From NCBI RefSeq assembly GCF_027923905.1, contig NZ_AP026966.1, positions 5,023,001 to 5,087,000 of the forward strand: a stretch of 64,000 nt of DNA. Reading direction: 5' to 3'. The position numbers and the translations under genes were made by a program. This document shows, piece by piece, positions 25,906 to 36,512 of the stretch; position 1 is the first letter of the stretch; every line of letters begins with the position of its first letter. The notes under the pieces were generated by a model, which was not told where the DNA came from, searched no databases, and saw nothing but the letters and a program-made list of their open reading frames with translations. This DNA is from Massilia varians (GTDB lineage Bacteria; Pseudomonadota; Gammaproteobacteria; Burkholderiales; Burkholderiaceae_D).

Positions 25906-26871
25906 TCAGCGCAGCCAGCCGCGGCGACGGAAGTACCACAGCGGCGCGATGCCGCAGGTGATCATCAGGCCGACCGCGAAGGGATAGCCGAACGTCCAGT
26001 CCAGCTCAGGGAAGACCTTGAAGTTCATGCCGTAGATGCTGGCGATCAGGGTCGGCGGCAGGAAGGCGACCGAGGCCACCGAGAAGATCTTGATGATCTT
26101 GTTCTGGTTGATGTTGATGAAGCCGACGGTGGCATCCATCAGGAAGTTCACCTTGTCGAACAGGAAGGACGTGTGGCCGTCCAGCGATTCGATGTCGCGC
26201 AGGATCTGGCGCGCCTCCTCGAACTGGTCGGCGTTGAGCAGCCGGCCGCGCATCAGGAAGCTGACCGCGCGGCGCGTGTCCATCATGTTGCGGCGGATCC
26301 GCCCGTTCAAGTCTTCCTCGTGCGCGATCGCGTTCAGCGCGGCGGCCGCGTCCTGGTCGGTGAATTCCTTCTGCAACACGCGGGTCGAGACTTCTTCCAG
26401 CGCCTCGTAGATGCCCTCGAGCGCGTCCGCCGAATACTCGGCGTCGGTCGCATACAGGTCGAGCAGCACGTCCATGTAGTCTTCGATCGAGCCGGGACGC
26501 GAGCGCGCGCGCAGGCGCACCAGGCGGAACACCGGCAGGTCGTCGTTGTGCACCGAGAACAGGATTTTTCCGGACAGGATGAAGGCGACCGTGATCACCC
26601 GCGACGGGCCGGCGTCTTCCTCGACCAGGAAGTCGGTGCGCAGGTGCAGGTCGCCGTTCTCGGCTTCGTAGTAGCGGGCCGAGGCCTCGATGTCCGACAC
26701 CTCGTCCTCGCCCGGCAGCGTCACCCCATAGGTCGTCTTGACCAGGATGCGCTCCTCGTCGGTGGGCTCATTCAGGTCGACCCAGACCGGCGACACATTC
26801 TCCAGGTCTTCGCGCGAGTCGACGCTGACCTGGTTCAGGCGGCCATTTTGTAGGACAAATACGTTGATCAT
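25906..26871 (-). CDS. corA: Magnesium/cobalt transporter CorA
   Basis: 321 residues. CorA is a pentameric Mg2+ channel of the inner membrane. A large cytoplasmic N-terminal domain is followed by two C-terminal helices; the signature YGMNFKVFPELDW ends the first and the loop between them is acidic. ASVAFLPPTLIASIYGMN is the pore helix. The ATG at 26871 (MINVFVLQNGRLNQV) is chosen over longer in-frame readings. It stands alone, convergent with hemL. Confidence 0.95.
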   Translation of the reverse strand: MINVFVLQNGRLNQVSVDSREDLENVSPVWVDLNEPTDEERILVKTTYGVTLPGEDEVSDIEASARYYEAENGDLHLRTDFLVEEDAGPSRVITVAFILSGKILFSVHNDDLPVFRLVRLRARSRPGSIEDYMDVLLDLYATDAEYSADALEGIYEALEEVSTRVLQKEFTDQDAAAALNAIAHEEDLNGRIRRNMMDTRRAVSFLMRGRLLNADQFEEARQILRDIESLDGHTSFLFDKVNFLMDATVGFININQNKIIKIFSVASVAFLPPTLIASIYGMNFKVFPELDWTFGYPFAVGLMITCGIAPLWYFRRRGWLR

Positions 26872-26978
26872 GCGCTTCTCTCGGGCCGGGATTCGAAAAC
26901 TGCGCAAGTGTAACCGACTGGCCGTGCAAGCGGCCACCCCGTCACGACAATTTCGTCACGGGTGCGGCGAATCGCGCC

Positions 26979-27719
26979 TCAGGGCAGCTCGGCGAAGCGC
27001 AGCTGGCGCTGGATGGCGTTGGCGCGGCGCGCCAGGTAATTGGTCACGCCGCGCTTGTCGTAGTAGCGCGGGTTGGGCAGCATCACCGCCAGGCGCGCCG
27101 CCTGGGCCGGGCCCAGGTTGGCGGCCGAGGTACGGTAGTAATAGCGGGCGGCGGCTTCGGCGCCGAACACGCCGCGCCCGAATTCGACCACGTTCAGGTA
27201 GATCTCGAGAATGCGGCGCTTGGGCATCACGGTCTCCAGCATGAAGGCGATGATCATCTCCTGCCCCTTGCGCAGGTAGCTGCGCGAGCCGCTCAGGAAC
27301 AGGTTCTTGGCCAGCTGCTGGGTGATGGTCGAGCCGCCGCCGACCACCTTGCTGCGCCGCTTGTTCTTGTCATAGGCTTTCTCGAGGGCTTCCCAGTCCA
27401 CGCCGCCATGCTCGATGAAACCCGAGTCTTCCGACACCACCACGGCGCGCTTGAGGTTGTCCGAGATGCGCTCGTAGGGCACCCACTGGTGCTTGAGCTG
27501 GGCCTTCGGGTTCTTTTCCTGCAGGGCCGCCAGTTGCTGGCGCATGAAGCTGGTCGAGGACGGGTTGAACACCGCATACCAGCACACCATGGCGAAGAAG
27601 TAGAGCTGGACCAGCAGCACCAGCAGGATCGGTCCGAGGATCAGCCACTTGAGCCAGCGGCGCGAGGACTTCGCAGCCACTTTGCGGGTTTTACCCATCG
27701 TGATTGTTGTCGTGCTCAT
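26979..27719 (-). CDS. mtgA: Monofunctional biosynthetic peptidoglycan transglycosylase
   Basis: 246 residues with one N-terminal membrane helix (WLILGPILLVLLVQLYFFAMVCW) and a glycosyltransferase family 51 domain. The catalytic Glu is in VVSEDSGFIEHGGVDW, then GGSTITQQLAKNLFLS with the donor-site residues, and MPKRRILEIYLNVVEFGRGVFG with the second Glu. MtgA polymerises lipid II glycan chains on the periplasmic side. It follows aroE by 18 bases on the same strand. Confidence 0.96.
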   Translation of the reverse strand: MSTTTITMGKTRKVAAKSSRRWLKWLILGPILLVLLVQLYFFAMVCWYAVFNPSSTSFMRQQLAALQEKNPKAQLKHQWVPYERISDNLKRAVVVSEDSGFIEHGGVDWEALEKAYDKNKRRSKVVGGGSTITQQLAKNLFLSGSRSYLRKGQEMIIAFMLETVMPKRRILEIYLNVVEFGRGVFGAEAAARYYYRTSAANLGPAQAARLAVMLPNPRYYDKRGVTNYLARRANAIQRQLRFAELP

Positions 27720-27737
27720 TGTTGTCCTGCTTGTGTG

Positions 27738-28547
27738 TTATGCGCGCATCTTCCTGAACACCTCCGCCGTATCGGGCCGCACGCCGCGCCAGATGGCGAA
27801 GGCTTCGGCCGCCTGCTCCACCAGCATGCCCAGGCCGTCGCGGGTGGCGGCGCCATGGCGGGCCGCGAACTCCATGAACACGGTGGGCCGGCTCGCGTAC
27901 ATCATGTCCAGCGCCAGCGTGCCGGGGCCGAACACGCTCGCCGCCACCGGCGGCACCTCGCCCGCCAGGCTGCCCGAGGTGGCGTTGACGACGATGTCGA
28001 AGCCGCCTTCGACCTCGCTGAAGCCGGTGCCATGGACCGGAATGCCATGGCCGCCGAAATCCTCGGCCAGGCGCACGGCGGTGGCCACGGTGCGGTTGGC
28101 GATCACGATCTCGCGCGGACCCTGCCCGATGAAAGGCAGCAGCGCGCCGCGCGCGGCGCCGCCAGCGCCCAGCAGCAGGATGCGCTTGCCGCCCATCGCG
28201 ACGCCGGCATTGCGGGTGATGTCGGCCACCAGGCCGGGGCCGTCGGTGTTGTCGCCGACGATCTCGCCCTGGGCGAAGACCAGGGTGTTGACGGCGCCGG
28301 CGGCGCGGGCCCGCTGTGCCAGGCGGGTGCAGAGCGCCGCGGCCTCGATCTTGAACGGCAGGGTGACGTTGGCGCCCTTGTATCCTTCGGCGACCAGGCG
28401 CCGCACGGTCGCGGCAAAGCCGTCGAGCGGCGCGAGGCAGCGCTCGTAGACCAGGTCCTGGCCGGTCTGGCGCGCGAAGATGGAATGGATGTCGGGAGAT
28501 TTGCTGTGGGCGATCGGGTTGCCGATCACGCAGTACTTGTCGCTCAA
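27738..28547 (-). CDS. aroE: Shikimate dehydrogenase
   Basis: 269 residues. AroE reduces 3-dehydroshikimate with NADPH. YCVIGNPIAHSKSPDIH is the shikimate-binding N-terminus, GANVTLPFK carries the catalytic Lys, GDNTDGPGLV the partner Asp, and ILLLGAGGAARGAL the dinucleotide loop. The start is a TTG at 28547 with AAGGA upstream; the first usable ATG would lose the substrate site. It lies four bases after the TonB-like gene stop. Confidence 0.95.
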   Translation of the reverse strand: MSDKYCVIGNPIAHSKSPDIHSIFARQTGQDLVYERCLAPLDGFAATVRRLVAEGYKGANVTLPFKIEAAALCTRLAQRARAAGAVNTLVFAQGEIVGDNTDGPGLVADITRNAGVAMGGKRILLLGAGGAARGALLPFIGQGPREIVIANRTVATAVRLAEDFGGHGIPVHGTGFSEVEGGFDIVVNATSGSLAGEVPPVAASVFGPGTLALDMMYASRPTVFMEFAARHGAATRDGLGMLVEQAAEAFAIWRGVRPDTAEVFRKMRA

Positions 28548-28551
28548 TTGC

Positions 28552-29436
28552 TCATCCTTCGCTGCCTCGGAGTTCGGTCTGCATCTTTTCTTCGCGGGTG
28601 AAGCGGAAGCGCGTGATCACTTCCCACAGGTCGTCCTTGCCCTGCGTGCGCATGTTGGCCGGGAAGTTCCCGAAGGGCGCGGCCTGGCGCACGATCTTCA
28701 AGGCGGCCGCATCCAGGGCCGGATTGCCCGAACTGCGTTCGACGCGCGGGCCGCCATCCCTGGTATAGATGGTCCCGTCCTGAAACACCGGGATGTAGAC
28801 CACCAGTTCGCCGTACAGCTTCTTGCCGTTGTGCTGCGGGAAGTTGAGCGTGCCGACCTCCTCGATCCGCTTCTGCATCTCTTTATAGTAGAGCGCGTAG
28901 CCGACCTGGCGCGTGCTGGGCGTGATCTGGGTGCGCTTGGGGCGCTTGTTCTGGTCTTCGATGCGCTCGATGACTTCGGCCGCCGCGCGCGAGATGGCGC
29001 GGCTGGTGTCGAGCGCGTCGGCGCCCTGACGGGTGGGGTCGGGCTTGTCCTGCTCGGTCTTCGGCGGCGCATGGAACTGCGAGGCGCGCACGCGGGTCAG
29101 GACGCTCTGCTGTTGCTGTTCCAGTTCGGCGATGCGGCGCTGCAGGGCCTTGATGCTTTCGCCGTTCTCGATTCTCCGCAGGTCGGGCAGCGGGGAACGG
29201 GCGCGGCCGGCGTCCGCGCTGCCGCCGCCGTCCAGGTTGGCCTGGGCCAGCGCATCGGCCTTGGCCGGGGCCTTGGCATGCTTGGCGTTGACCAGGATGA
29301 CCTCGAGTCCCGGGTCGGCCGGCTGCTGGCGGAAGGCGTCCGGCGCGGCGAAACGCACCGCCAGCAGCGCCGCATGCGCAAGCACGGAGACGCCGAGGGC
29401 GATCATCAGGGGACGGTTATCTTGCAAATACTTCAC
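28552..29436 (-). CDS. TonB C-terminal domain protein (energy transducer-like)
   Basis: 294 residues: an N-terminal membrane anchor (LMIALGVSVLAHAALLAVRF), a long charged, proline-poor periplasmic middle with a coiled-coil (ALQRRIAELEQQQQSVLTRV), and a C-terminal TonB-like fold (YALYYKEMQKRIEEVGTLNFPQ, LVVYIPVFQDGTIY, LDAAALKIVRQAAPFGNFP). TonB passes proton-motive force to outer-membrane receptors, but no exbB/exbD or receptor is nearby, and the protein lacks a Pro-rich spacer. Such solo proteins next to aroE-mtgA are common in Burkholderiales and might act in the envelope in another way. A family A palindrome separates it from rnb. Confidence 0.85.
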   Translation of the reverse strand: MKYLQDNRPLMIALGVSVLAHAALLAVRFAAPDAFRQQPADPGLEVILVNAKHAKAPAKADALAQANLDGGGSADAGRARSPLPDLRRIENGESIKALQRRIAELEQQQQSVLTRVRASQFHAPPKTEQDKPDPTRQGADALDTSRAISRAAAEVIERIEDQNKRPKRTQITPSTRQVGYALYYKEMQKRIEEVGTLNFPQHNGKKLYGELVVYIPVFQDGTIYTRDGGPRVERSSGNPALDAAALKIVRQAAPFGNFPANMRTQGKDDLWEVITRFRFTREEKMQTELRGSEG

Positions 29437-29516
29437 TGCGCGTGCCCGGACGGGCTGTTGGATCAGGGATGGGGCATTCTAACCTGCAACTGCAGCGTGT
29501 GGTGCGGTTTGGAGTT

Positions 29517-29622
29517 GTAGGGTGGACGGCTCTGCCGTCCGCGCGTTCAAACACATGATGAACAGCTGCGCGGCTATTCTTGGTCTGGCTGGACGCGCGG
29601 ACGGCGAAGCCGTCCACCCTAC
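29517..29622. repeat. Family A dispersed palindrome, copy A3
   Basis: Ends GTAGGGTGGACGG and CCGTCCACCCTAC are perfect inverted copies; the arms continue as CCGTCCGCGCG and CGCGCGGACGG. This copy lacks the inner GTCCAGTGGAC palindrome and is shorter than A1, A2 and A4. It lies four bases past the rnb stop and upstream of the TonB-like gene. Confidence 0.87.
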
Positions 29623-29626
29623 AATA

Positions 29627-31678
29627 TCAGGCGGTGCCGGCGTTGGCGGGAACTTCCACGCCATCCTCGGTCGTAACGGCGGCCACGACACCCTCGGCTT
29701 CCACGACTTCGGCCAGCGCCGCCTCGCCGGTATCGCCCTCTTCCTCTTCTTCCAGCTCCAGCGAAGCATCCGGCGCCACCGCCGCCACCTCGAGCAGGCG
29801 CGCCTCGAGCGACAGGTCGACCTCGTCCCAGCGCACGATATCGAGCTTGACCTGGGCGCCGCGCGCCAGCTGCGGCATGCCGGCCAGGCGCGCCACCAGC
29901 GGGATCTCGACCAGGCGCACCACTTCCTCCTTCAGCACCACGGCGTCGACCTGCTTGGCGTTCTCCTGGCCCAGCCAGCGCAGGCACCAGTAGCGTTCCA
30001 TGTTTTGCTGGAAGTCGTTGTAGGCCGCGTAGGCCGCGTCGAACGCGGAGACGATCGAGAACAGGGTCGCGTCGCGGTGCTTGAACGGCGCCACCAGCGG
30101 CGCGGTCACGCCGTGCGAGGCGCAGGCCAGGATCTGCCACTGGTTGACCAGGTCGGTGTAGCGGCGCAGCGGCGAGGTGCTCCATGCGTACTGGTCCACG
30201 CCCAGGCCCTGGTGCGGGGCCGCATGGGTGACCATGCGCACCTGGATCTTGGCGTTCCAGCCGCCCGCGCCCGGCCCCTGCGAGCGGTAGATGCCCGGCA
30301 CGCCCGAGTCGTGCAGCAGCTTGCCCCAGGTGCTGTTGGCGAAGATCATCAGCTCGGCCACGATCTTGTCGAGCGGCGCGCCACGCTTGCGGCGCACGAT
30401 GCTCACCACGTCGTCGTCCACGTAGAAATTGAAATCGACGCGGTTGGCCTGCTCGGGTTTCAGGCCGAAGGCTTCGCGCTTCTGCATGCGGCCCGCTTCC
30501 AGGTGCAGCGCCCATTGCCACAGCAGGGCCAGCTCCTTCTTGTGCTCATATTCGCCGCTGCCCGTGTTCAGCGCTTCTTCGGTGACGATGGCGTCGATCT
30601 CGTTCAGGCGCAGGTTGCGCTTGATCGGCACGCGCTCGGCGCGGGTGGTGGTCGACAGCACGGTCCAGTCCTGCGGGTTCAGCACCGCGTACAGCGACAG
30701 CGCCGGGCAATCCGTGCCTTCGGCCAGGGTGAAGGCATCCACCACGTCGTCCGGCAGCATGGTGATCTTGTCGCCCGGCATATAAACGGTGGACATGCGC
30801 GCGCGCGCGATCTTGTCGATTGCATCGTCCGGACGGATGGCCAGGCCTGGCGCCGCGATGTGGATACCCACCCGCACCGTGCCGTCCTCCAGCCAGACCA
30901 CCGACATGGCATCGTCGATCTCGGTGGTGGTGACGTCGTCGATCGAGAAGGCGGCGACGTCCGCCAGCGGCAGGTCGCTTGGTGCCTGCGGCACCTCCAG
31001 CGGGGGGAAGCCGGCGCCGCGCGGGAAGTGCTCGAACAGGAAGCGCGACATGTGCAGTTCCTTCGGCGACGCCAAGCCGCCCGTACGCAGCATCAGGCGC
31101 GGCGCCGTGGTCTGCAGCTCGGAGGCGGCCGCTTCCAGCGCCTTGTATTCGATGGTGTTCTTGTCCGGCTTGAACAGCAGCTGGTGCACGATGGACTGCA
31201 TCGATTGCGGCAGCTTGCCGGCCTTGAGTTCCTCGACGTAGCCGGCCTGCACGATGGCCTGCTGCTTCTTCTTTTCGATGCCGGCCAGGGCCGCCTTCAG
31301 GGTCTGCTCGGGAGCGGCCTTGTAGCGCCCGCGGCCCTTTTTATGGAAGTAGATCGGCGCGGCGTGCAGCGCCAGCACCAGGCCGGCGGCCTCGCCCGGC
31401 AGCGGCGCGTGGCCGAAATACTCCAGACCGAGTTCGGCGAAGCCGAATTCTTCCTGGCCCGCGACCTCCCACAGGAAGTCCAGGTCCACCTCGGCGGCGA
31501 TGCCCTTGGCGGCGGCCAGCAGCGCTTCCGGCTCGGGCTTGTCGAACTGGATCAGCACGTCCTTGGACTTGACCTTGCTGCGCTTGCCGCTGGCCAGCTC
31601 CACCTGGTAGGCCTCGCCGGCCTGCGACAATACCGTGCCGACCTTGAAATCGCCCGACTCTTCAAAAAATACGTTCAT
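29627..31678 (-). CDS. RNB-domain 3'-5' exoribonuclease (RNase II/R family)
   Basis: 683 residues. A divergent N-terminal part of about 250 residues precedes the RNB catalytic core with AFSIDDVTTTEIDDAMS (metal-binding Asp cluster, about residue 250), VGIHIAAPG, STVYMPGDKITMLP and, later, WSTSPLRRYTDLVNQWQI with the Arg/Tyr residues of the active channel. No typical C-terminal S1 basic tail is visible; the end is acidic (LELEEEEEGDTGEA). It is closer to the RNase II-like proteins of betaproteobacteria than to RNase R. It starts two bases after the ubiC stop, so it is the last gene of the mpl-yqiA-ubiC-rnb unit. Confidence 0.88.
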   Translation of the reverse strand: MNVFFEESGDFKVGTVLSQAGEAYQVELASGKRSKVKSKDVLIQFDKPEPEALLAAAKGIAAEVDLDFLWEVAGQEEFGFAELGLEYFGHAPLPGEAAGLVLALHAAPIYFHKKGRGRYKAAPEQTLKAALAGIEKKKQQAIVQAGYVEELKAGKLPQSMQSIVHQLLFKPDKNTIEYKALEAAASELQTTAPRLMLRTGGLASPKELHMSRFLFEHFPRGAGFPPLEVPQAPSDLPLADVAAFSIDDVTTTEIDDAMSVVWLEDGTVRVGIHIAAPGLAIRPDDAIDKIARARMSTVYMPGDKITMLPDDVVDAFTLAEGTDCPALSLYAVLNPQDWTVLSTTTRAERVPIKRNLRLNEIDAIVTEEALNTGSGEYEHKKELALLWQWALHLEAGRMQKREAFGLKPEQANRVDFNFYVDDDVVSIVRRKRGAPLDKIVAELMIFANSTWGKLLHDSGVPGIYRSQGPGAGGWNAKIQVRMVTHAAPHQGLGVDQYAWSTSPLRRYTDLVNQWQILACASHGVTAPLVAPFKHRDATLFSIVSAFDAAYAAYNDFQQNMERYWCLRWLGQENAKQVDAVVLKEEVVRLVEIPLVARLAGMPQLARGAQVKLDIVRWDEVDLSLEARLLEVAAVAPDASLELEEEEEGDTGEAALAEVVEAEGVVAAVTTEDGVEVPANAGTA

Positions 31679-31679
31679 G

Positions 31680-32261
31680 TTATTTCGTGTTCTGTTGTGT
31701 TCCGGTCGGCTTCAGGTCCAGCACCGAGGGCAAGAATACCTCGGTGACCAGCAGCAGGCCTTGACGGCGGCGGTAGACGCAGCGCCGCGCATAATAAAGA
31801 GAGTCCTCCGCCCCGCCGAGGGCCGCGCGCACGCGCTCCATCAGCGGATGGCCCGCGCGGATGCGCGCGTATTCCAGCCGGCCACGGCGCACCAGCGGGT
31901 CGTAGAACAGCGTGGTGCCGAGCGAGCGCTCGCCCAGCGCCGAAAACAGCGGCCAGTCGCTGGCAGTGCAGCCCGTCGGGACCACCGTGTGGCCGAACAC
32001 CCGCGGGCGGCCATCGCATACCAGCAGCACTTCGCGCTCCCACACCCGCCCCGGACGCGCCAGGCCGATCGCCCGCGCCTCGTCCGCCAGACAGGTGGCG
32101 GAGTTCTGGTGCAGGCGGCGCACGCGGAAGGTCTCGCTGTGCGCCATCAGGCGCGCCGTCAGCGAGCCCTCGGTGGTCAGCCAGTCGCGCATCTTCTCCG
32201 GCGCGCGCACGGCCCGGGCATGCGGCTGCCATGCCGCCAGCCGCAGCGAAGCGCTTCTCAT
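31680..32261 (-). CDS. ubiC: Chorismate pyruvate-lyase
   Basis: 193 residues. UbiC removes pyruvate from chorismate to give 4-hydroxybenzoate, the first ubiquinone ring precursor. Features of the family are WLTTEGSLTARLMAHSETFRVRRL, WEREVLLVCDGRPRVFGHTVVP, SLGTTLFYDPLVRRGRLEYARI (product site) and a C-terminal RRCVYRRRQGLLLVTEVFLPSVL. The ATG at 32261 has AAGG six bases upstream; an in-frame GTG four codons earlier overlaps the yqiA stop as GTGA and may also be used. Followed directly by rnb. Confidence 0.92.
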   Translation of the reverse strand: MRSASLRLAAWQPHARAVRAPEKMRDWLTTEGSLTARLMAHSETFRVRRLHQNSATCLADEARAIGLARPGRVWEREVLLVCDGRPRVFGHTVVPTGCTASDWPLFSALGERSLGTTLFYDPLVRRGRLEYARIRAGHPLMERVRAALGGAEDSLYYARRCVYRRRQGLLLVTEVFLPSVLDLKPTGTQQNTK

Positions 32262-32269
32262 GCCAGCCT

Positions 32270-32844
32270 TCACTGCGCCGCGCCCGCGTCGCAGAAGGCC
32301 AGCACGGCGTCGACATACTGCGGGAATTCCGAGATCGCATGGTCGCTGCCCTCGATCACGTGCTGCTTCGCCCCGGCGTAGTGCGCCACCATGTCGCGGT
32401 AGTCCAGCACCTCGTCGCCGGTCGCGGCGATCAGGAAGTAACGTTCCGGCCTGGTGATCTTCTCGACGCGCAGCGCGGCCAGCTCGTCGATGTACTCCGG
32501 GCGGAACTCGAAAGGTTCGTCCGAATGCCAGGCCGTGGTCACGCCGACGTGGTGCGTCAGGTTCTTCAGGGGATTCACGGACGGGTTGAGCAGCACCGCC
32601 GGCACGCCCAGGCGCTCGGCCAGCCAGGTGGCGTAGAAGCCGCCCAGCGAAGAGCCGATGATGGACAGGTTGGCGGGCGCGTGGCGCTCGGCCAGCAGCA
32701 GGCACAGCGCGATCGCCTCCTTCGGCGAGGCCGGCAGCTGCGGACAGATCAGCTCGTGCGCGCGGCCGGCCTGTTCCAGCGCCTTCTGCACCACCCGCGC
32801 CTTGAACGACTTCGGCGAGGAACGGAATCCGTGGAGGTATAAGA

Positions 32845-32848
<4 letters not shown>
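32270..32848 (-). CDS. YqiA/YcfP-family alpha/beta-hydrolase esterase
   Basis: 192 residues. MILYLHGFRSSPKSFKA is the family N-terminus with the oxyanion HGF. The nucleophile elbow is IIGSSLGGFYATWLAE (Ser near residue 76), the acid is in AATGDEVLDY and the His in EGSDHAISEFP. YqiA is an acyl-CoA/short-chain esterase in E. coli; the physiological substrate is unknown. Its ATG overlaps the mpl stop as ATGA. Confidence 0.9.
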
Positions 32849-34212
<1,364 letters not shown>

Positions 34213-34288
34213 GGTCGAGGAAGAAATAGCTGGGCTAAATGAGTCCGAAAGCGCGATTCTACCTGACCCGCTGTCATTTTCCGCGCAA

Positions 34289-34389
34289 GAGCGTCGAACA
34301 AAGCTCCCAGGGCAAGGCGCATCGTCGAAGACAGTACGCTAGTACGGCAAGACGATGCAACGCAGCAATGGGAGTTTTGTTAGGCGCTC
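34289..34389. repeat. Family C dispersed palindrome, copy C2
   Basis: Outer ends GAGCG...CGCTC enclose ACAAAGCTCCCA (34298-34309) and TGGGAGTTTTGT (34369-34380), then GCATCGTC (34319-34326) and GACGATGC (34351-34358), with AGTAC-GCT-AGTAC at the apex. It lies between the divergent mpl and the 209-residue gene, 18 bases before the latter's start. Confidence 0.8.
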
Positions 34390-34407
34390 TCGGAGTATGA
34401 TTCAGGC

Positions 34408-35037
34408 ATGCCTACACCAAACAAGGACATACTCCAGTTGCGCGCCGAAATTGCTGCCCTTGCTGCGCGCATGATCGCCCAGGATGGCGCCGACTATGAC
34501 ACCGCGCGCCGCAAGGCGGCCCGCCAGGTGCTCGGGGTGGACCGCCCCAGCCCCAACCTGATGCCCGACAACATGCAGATCGAGGAACAGGTGCGTCAAT
34601 ACCAGGCCCTGTTCGGCGGTCCCGGCCAGGCCGAGCGCCTGCTTGCCCTGCGCGAGACCGCCCTGCAGGTCATGGACCAGCTCGCCGACTTCCGCCCCTA
34701 CCTCACCGGCGCCGTCCTGAACGGCACGGCGGGCGAACACGACGACATTCACCTGCAGCTGTTCGCCGACAGCGCCAAGGAAGTCGAGATCTTCCTGCTC
34801 AACCGCAACGTCAATATAGAGATTTCCGAAACGCCCCATTTCAAGGGCGGCCGGCACGATCCGGTTGAAACGGTCAGCTTTATGTGGCATAAGGAAACTA
34901 TCCATGCCGAGTTGTACGACTTTCATGACTTGCGCGGGGCCTTGAAGCCGCGCGCCGATGGCCGCCTACAGCGGGTCGACGCAGCCGGGCTGCGCGCGCT
35001 GATGGCGAATGATGAAGGACTGCTCGTAAAACCGTAG
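34408..35037 (+). CDS. Uncharacterised protein, possibly a degenerate nucleotidyltransferase
   Basis: 209 residues; I do not recognise a named family with certainty. The first 55 residues are helical and rich in Ala/Arg (LRAEIAALAARMIAQDGADYDTARRKAARQVLG). The middle has YLTGAVLNGTAGEHDDIHLQLFADSAKEVEIFLLNRNV, which resembles the strand-loop-helix of polymerase-beta-type nucleotidyltransferases but lacks a clean GS...DxD pattern. It is not membrane-bound. The gene is divergent from mpl. The last codons and the TAG stop lie inside a family B palindrome, so the C-terminus GLLVKP is partly repeat-derived. Confidence 0.75.
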   Translation: MPTPNKDILQLRAEIAALAARMIAQDGADYDTARRKAARQVLGVDRPSPNLMPDNMQIEEQVRQYQALFGGPGQAERLLALRETALQVMDQLADFRPYLTGAVLNGTAGEHDDIHLQLFADSAKEVEIFLLNRNVNIEISETPHFKGGRHDPVETVSFMWHKETIHAELYDFHDLRGALKPRADGRLQRVDAAGLRALMANDEGLLVKP

Positions 35038-35130
35038 CGAGCGGCGGCAGTTCGGCTCGAGAAGCGCAGCCGTACTTTAGTGCGGTGAGCATCGCAGGGC
35101 CGAAATGCAACGCACAGTAGGTTTGACGAG
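35023..35130. repeat. Family B dispersed palindrome, copy B2
   Basis: Outer arms CTCGTAAAACC (35023-35033) and GGTTTGACGAG (35120-35130). The apex CCGTAC-TTTA-GTGCGG pairs with one wobble. It shares AACCGTAGCGAGCGGC, GAGCATCGCAGG and TGCAACGC with B1. The left arm overlaps the 3' end of the preceding gene and contributes its TAG stop. Confidence 0.77.
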
Positions 35131-35156
35131 CGGTCCGAAACCCTGGAACAGGACGA

Positions 35157-35711
35157 ATGAATAAGAAACACGTGGCCGTGTATGCGGCCGTTGCCGCGAT
35201 GTTCGGCATCATGGGCGCCCTGGTGGCGATCAACAAGAAAGACCCTCCTCCCCTTACCACCGCCATCGCGCCGACCGGCGGCAAGCCGCATACCGCCGTC
35301 GACAAGCTGTTCGCGCAGTCGCTCGACGACCTGCAGGGCAAGCCGCAGCCGCTGGCCAAGTGGCGCGGCAAGCCGCTGGTGGTGAATTTCTGGGCAACCT
35401 GGTGCGCACCCTGCGTGCAGGAAATGCCGGAGCTGTCGGAACTGGCAGGCAGCGACGCCGGCAAGACCTTCAACGTGATCGGCATCGGCATCGATTCGCC
35501 GTCGAACATGCAGGAATTCGCGGCCAAGCTCAAGATCGCCTATCCGCTGTATGTGGCGGGAATGGGCGGCACCGAATTGTCGCGCGAGTTCGGCAACACT
35601 GCCGGAGGCCTGCCGTATACAGTATTGATCGGCGCGGACGGGCAGGTGCGCAAGACTTACCTGGGCAAGCTGAAGTTTGACGAATTGCGCGCGGATTTGG
35701 CGAACTTGTAG
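35157..35711 (+). CDS. TlpA-like thioredoxin-fold protein
   Basis: 184 residues. An N-terminal hydrophobic anchor or signal (VAVYAAVAAMFGIMGALVAI) puts the rest in the periplasm. The redox motif is C83-A-P-C86 in NFWATWCAPCVQEMPEL, and the cis-proline loop is AGGLPYTVLIG. TlpA/ResA proteins reduce disulfides for cytochrome c or oxidase assembly; the partner is not evident here. The TAG stop is provided by the end of a family A palindrome. A family B palindrome lies between it and the gene before. Confidence 0.9.
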   Translation: MNKKHVAVYAAVAAMFGIMGALVAINKKDPPPLTTAIAPTGGKPHTAVDKLFAQSLDDLQGKPQPLAKWRGKPLVVNFWATWCAPCVQEMPELSELAGSDAGKTFNVIGIGIDSPSNMQEFAAKLKIAYPLYVAGMGGTELSREFGNTAGGLPYTVLIGADGQVRKTYLGKLKFDELRADLANL

Positions 35712-35835
35712 GGGTGATTTGGTCCAGTGGACCAAATCACGCTTTGCCGACCGCGCGTTCAACCAGCAATGGAATAGACGAGCGGGCGGCATTCAGGAAA
35801 TTTGAACGCGCGTACGGCAAAGCCGTACACCCTAC
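35708..35835. repeat. Family A dispersed palindrome, copy A4
   Basis: Left end GTAGGGGTG and right end ACACCCTAC are imperfect inverted copies; GCGCGTTCAA and TTGAACGCGC are the inner arms. The left half holds ATTTGGTCCA-G-TGGACCAAAT, the GTCCAGTGGAC palindrome with flanks unlike A1 and A2. The GTAG at the left end supplies the TAG stop of the preceding thioredoxin gene. Confidence 0.82.
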
Positions 35836-35982
35836 AAATACGGGACGCTGCATATACGTATCGAACGACCGTTCTTTTCCGAATTTCTTCGAATATGCCT
35901 TCATCGACTGGCAATTTTACTGCTTGCCAATAGCCGAGCTTGACGGCACAATGCCTTCCTTTCGGGCGTTCAGACTCTAAAC

Positions 35983-36420
35983 ATGGCGAAAAAGCTACTG
36001 CTGCTTAATGGCCCCAACCTCAATTTATTGGGGACCCGGGAGCCGGCGGTGTACGGCGCGACGACGCTGGCCGACATCGAGCAGGCAGCCAAGGCACAGG
36101 CGGCAAGCGCGGGCGCAAGCCTCGATTGCTTCCAGAGCAACCATGAAGGAGCCCTGATCGACCGCATCCATGCCGCGCGCAGCGAGGGCGTGGATGCGAT
36201 CGTCATCAATCCGGGCGGCCTGACCCATACCAGCGTGGCGCTGCGCGATGCGCTTGCCGCGGTGGCAATCCCGTTCGTGGAGGTACACATTTCGAATGTC
36301 CATGCCCGCGAGCCCTTCCGGCACCACTCGTACTTGTCTGCAATTGCGCAAGGCGTAATCTGCGGCTTGGGTCCGGACGGATACCGGTTTGCCATCGACT
36401 TCGCGCTTAAATCGCGTTAA
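35983..36420 (+). CDS. aroQ: 3-dehydroquinate dehydratase, type II
   Basis: 145 residues, dodecameric type II enzyme of the shikimate pathway. [20 protein letters not shown] carries the catalytic Tyr and Asn-rich site, [16 protein letters not shown] the catalytic region, [17 protein letters not shown] and [21 protein letters not shown] complete the signature. It precedes accB by 92 bases on the same strand. Confidence 0.97.
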   Translation: MAKKLLLLNGPNLNLLGTREPAVYGATTLADIEQAAKAQAASAGASLDCFQSNHEGALIDRIHAARSEGVDAIVINPGGLTHTSVALRDALAAVAIPFVEVHISNVHAREPFRHHSYLSAIAQGVICGLGPDGYRFAIDFALKSR

Positions 36421-36512
36421 TCTACGTCAACTTCATGTATCAGCGGCGACGCGGCCACCCACCAAACGCGACGCCCGCTCTCTAAAACGAATAAAACACC
36501 AAGGGGTTTCAC

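Noticed and set aside
35712..35982. A sigma-70 promoter at TTGACG near 35940 for aroQ
   Set aside because: No acceptable -10 element exists at 16-18 bases spacing, and the best match would overlap the start codon.
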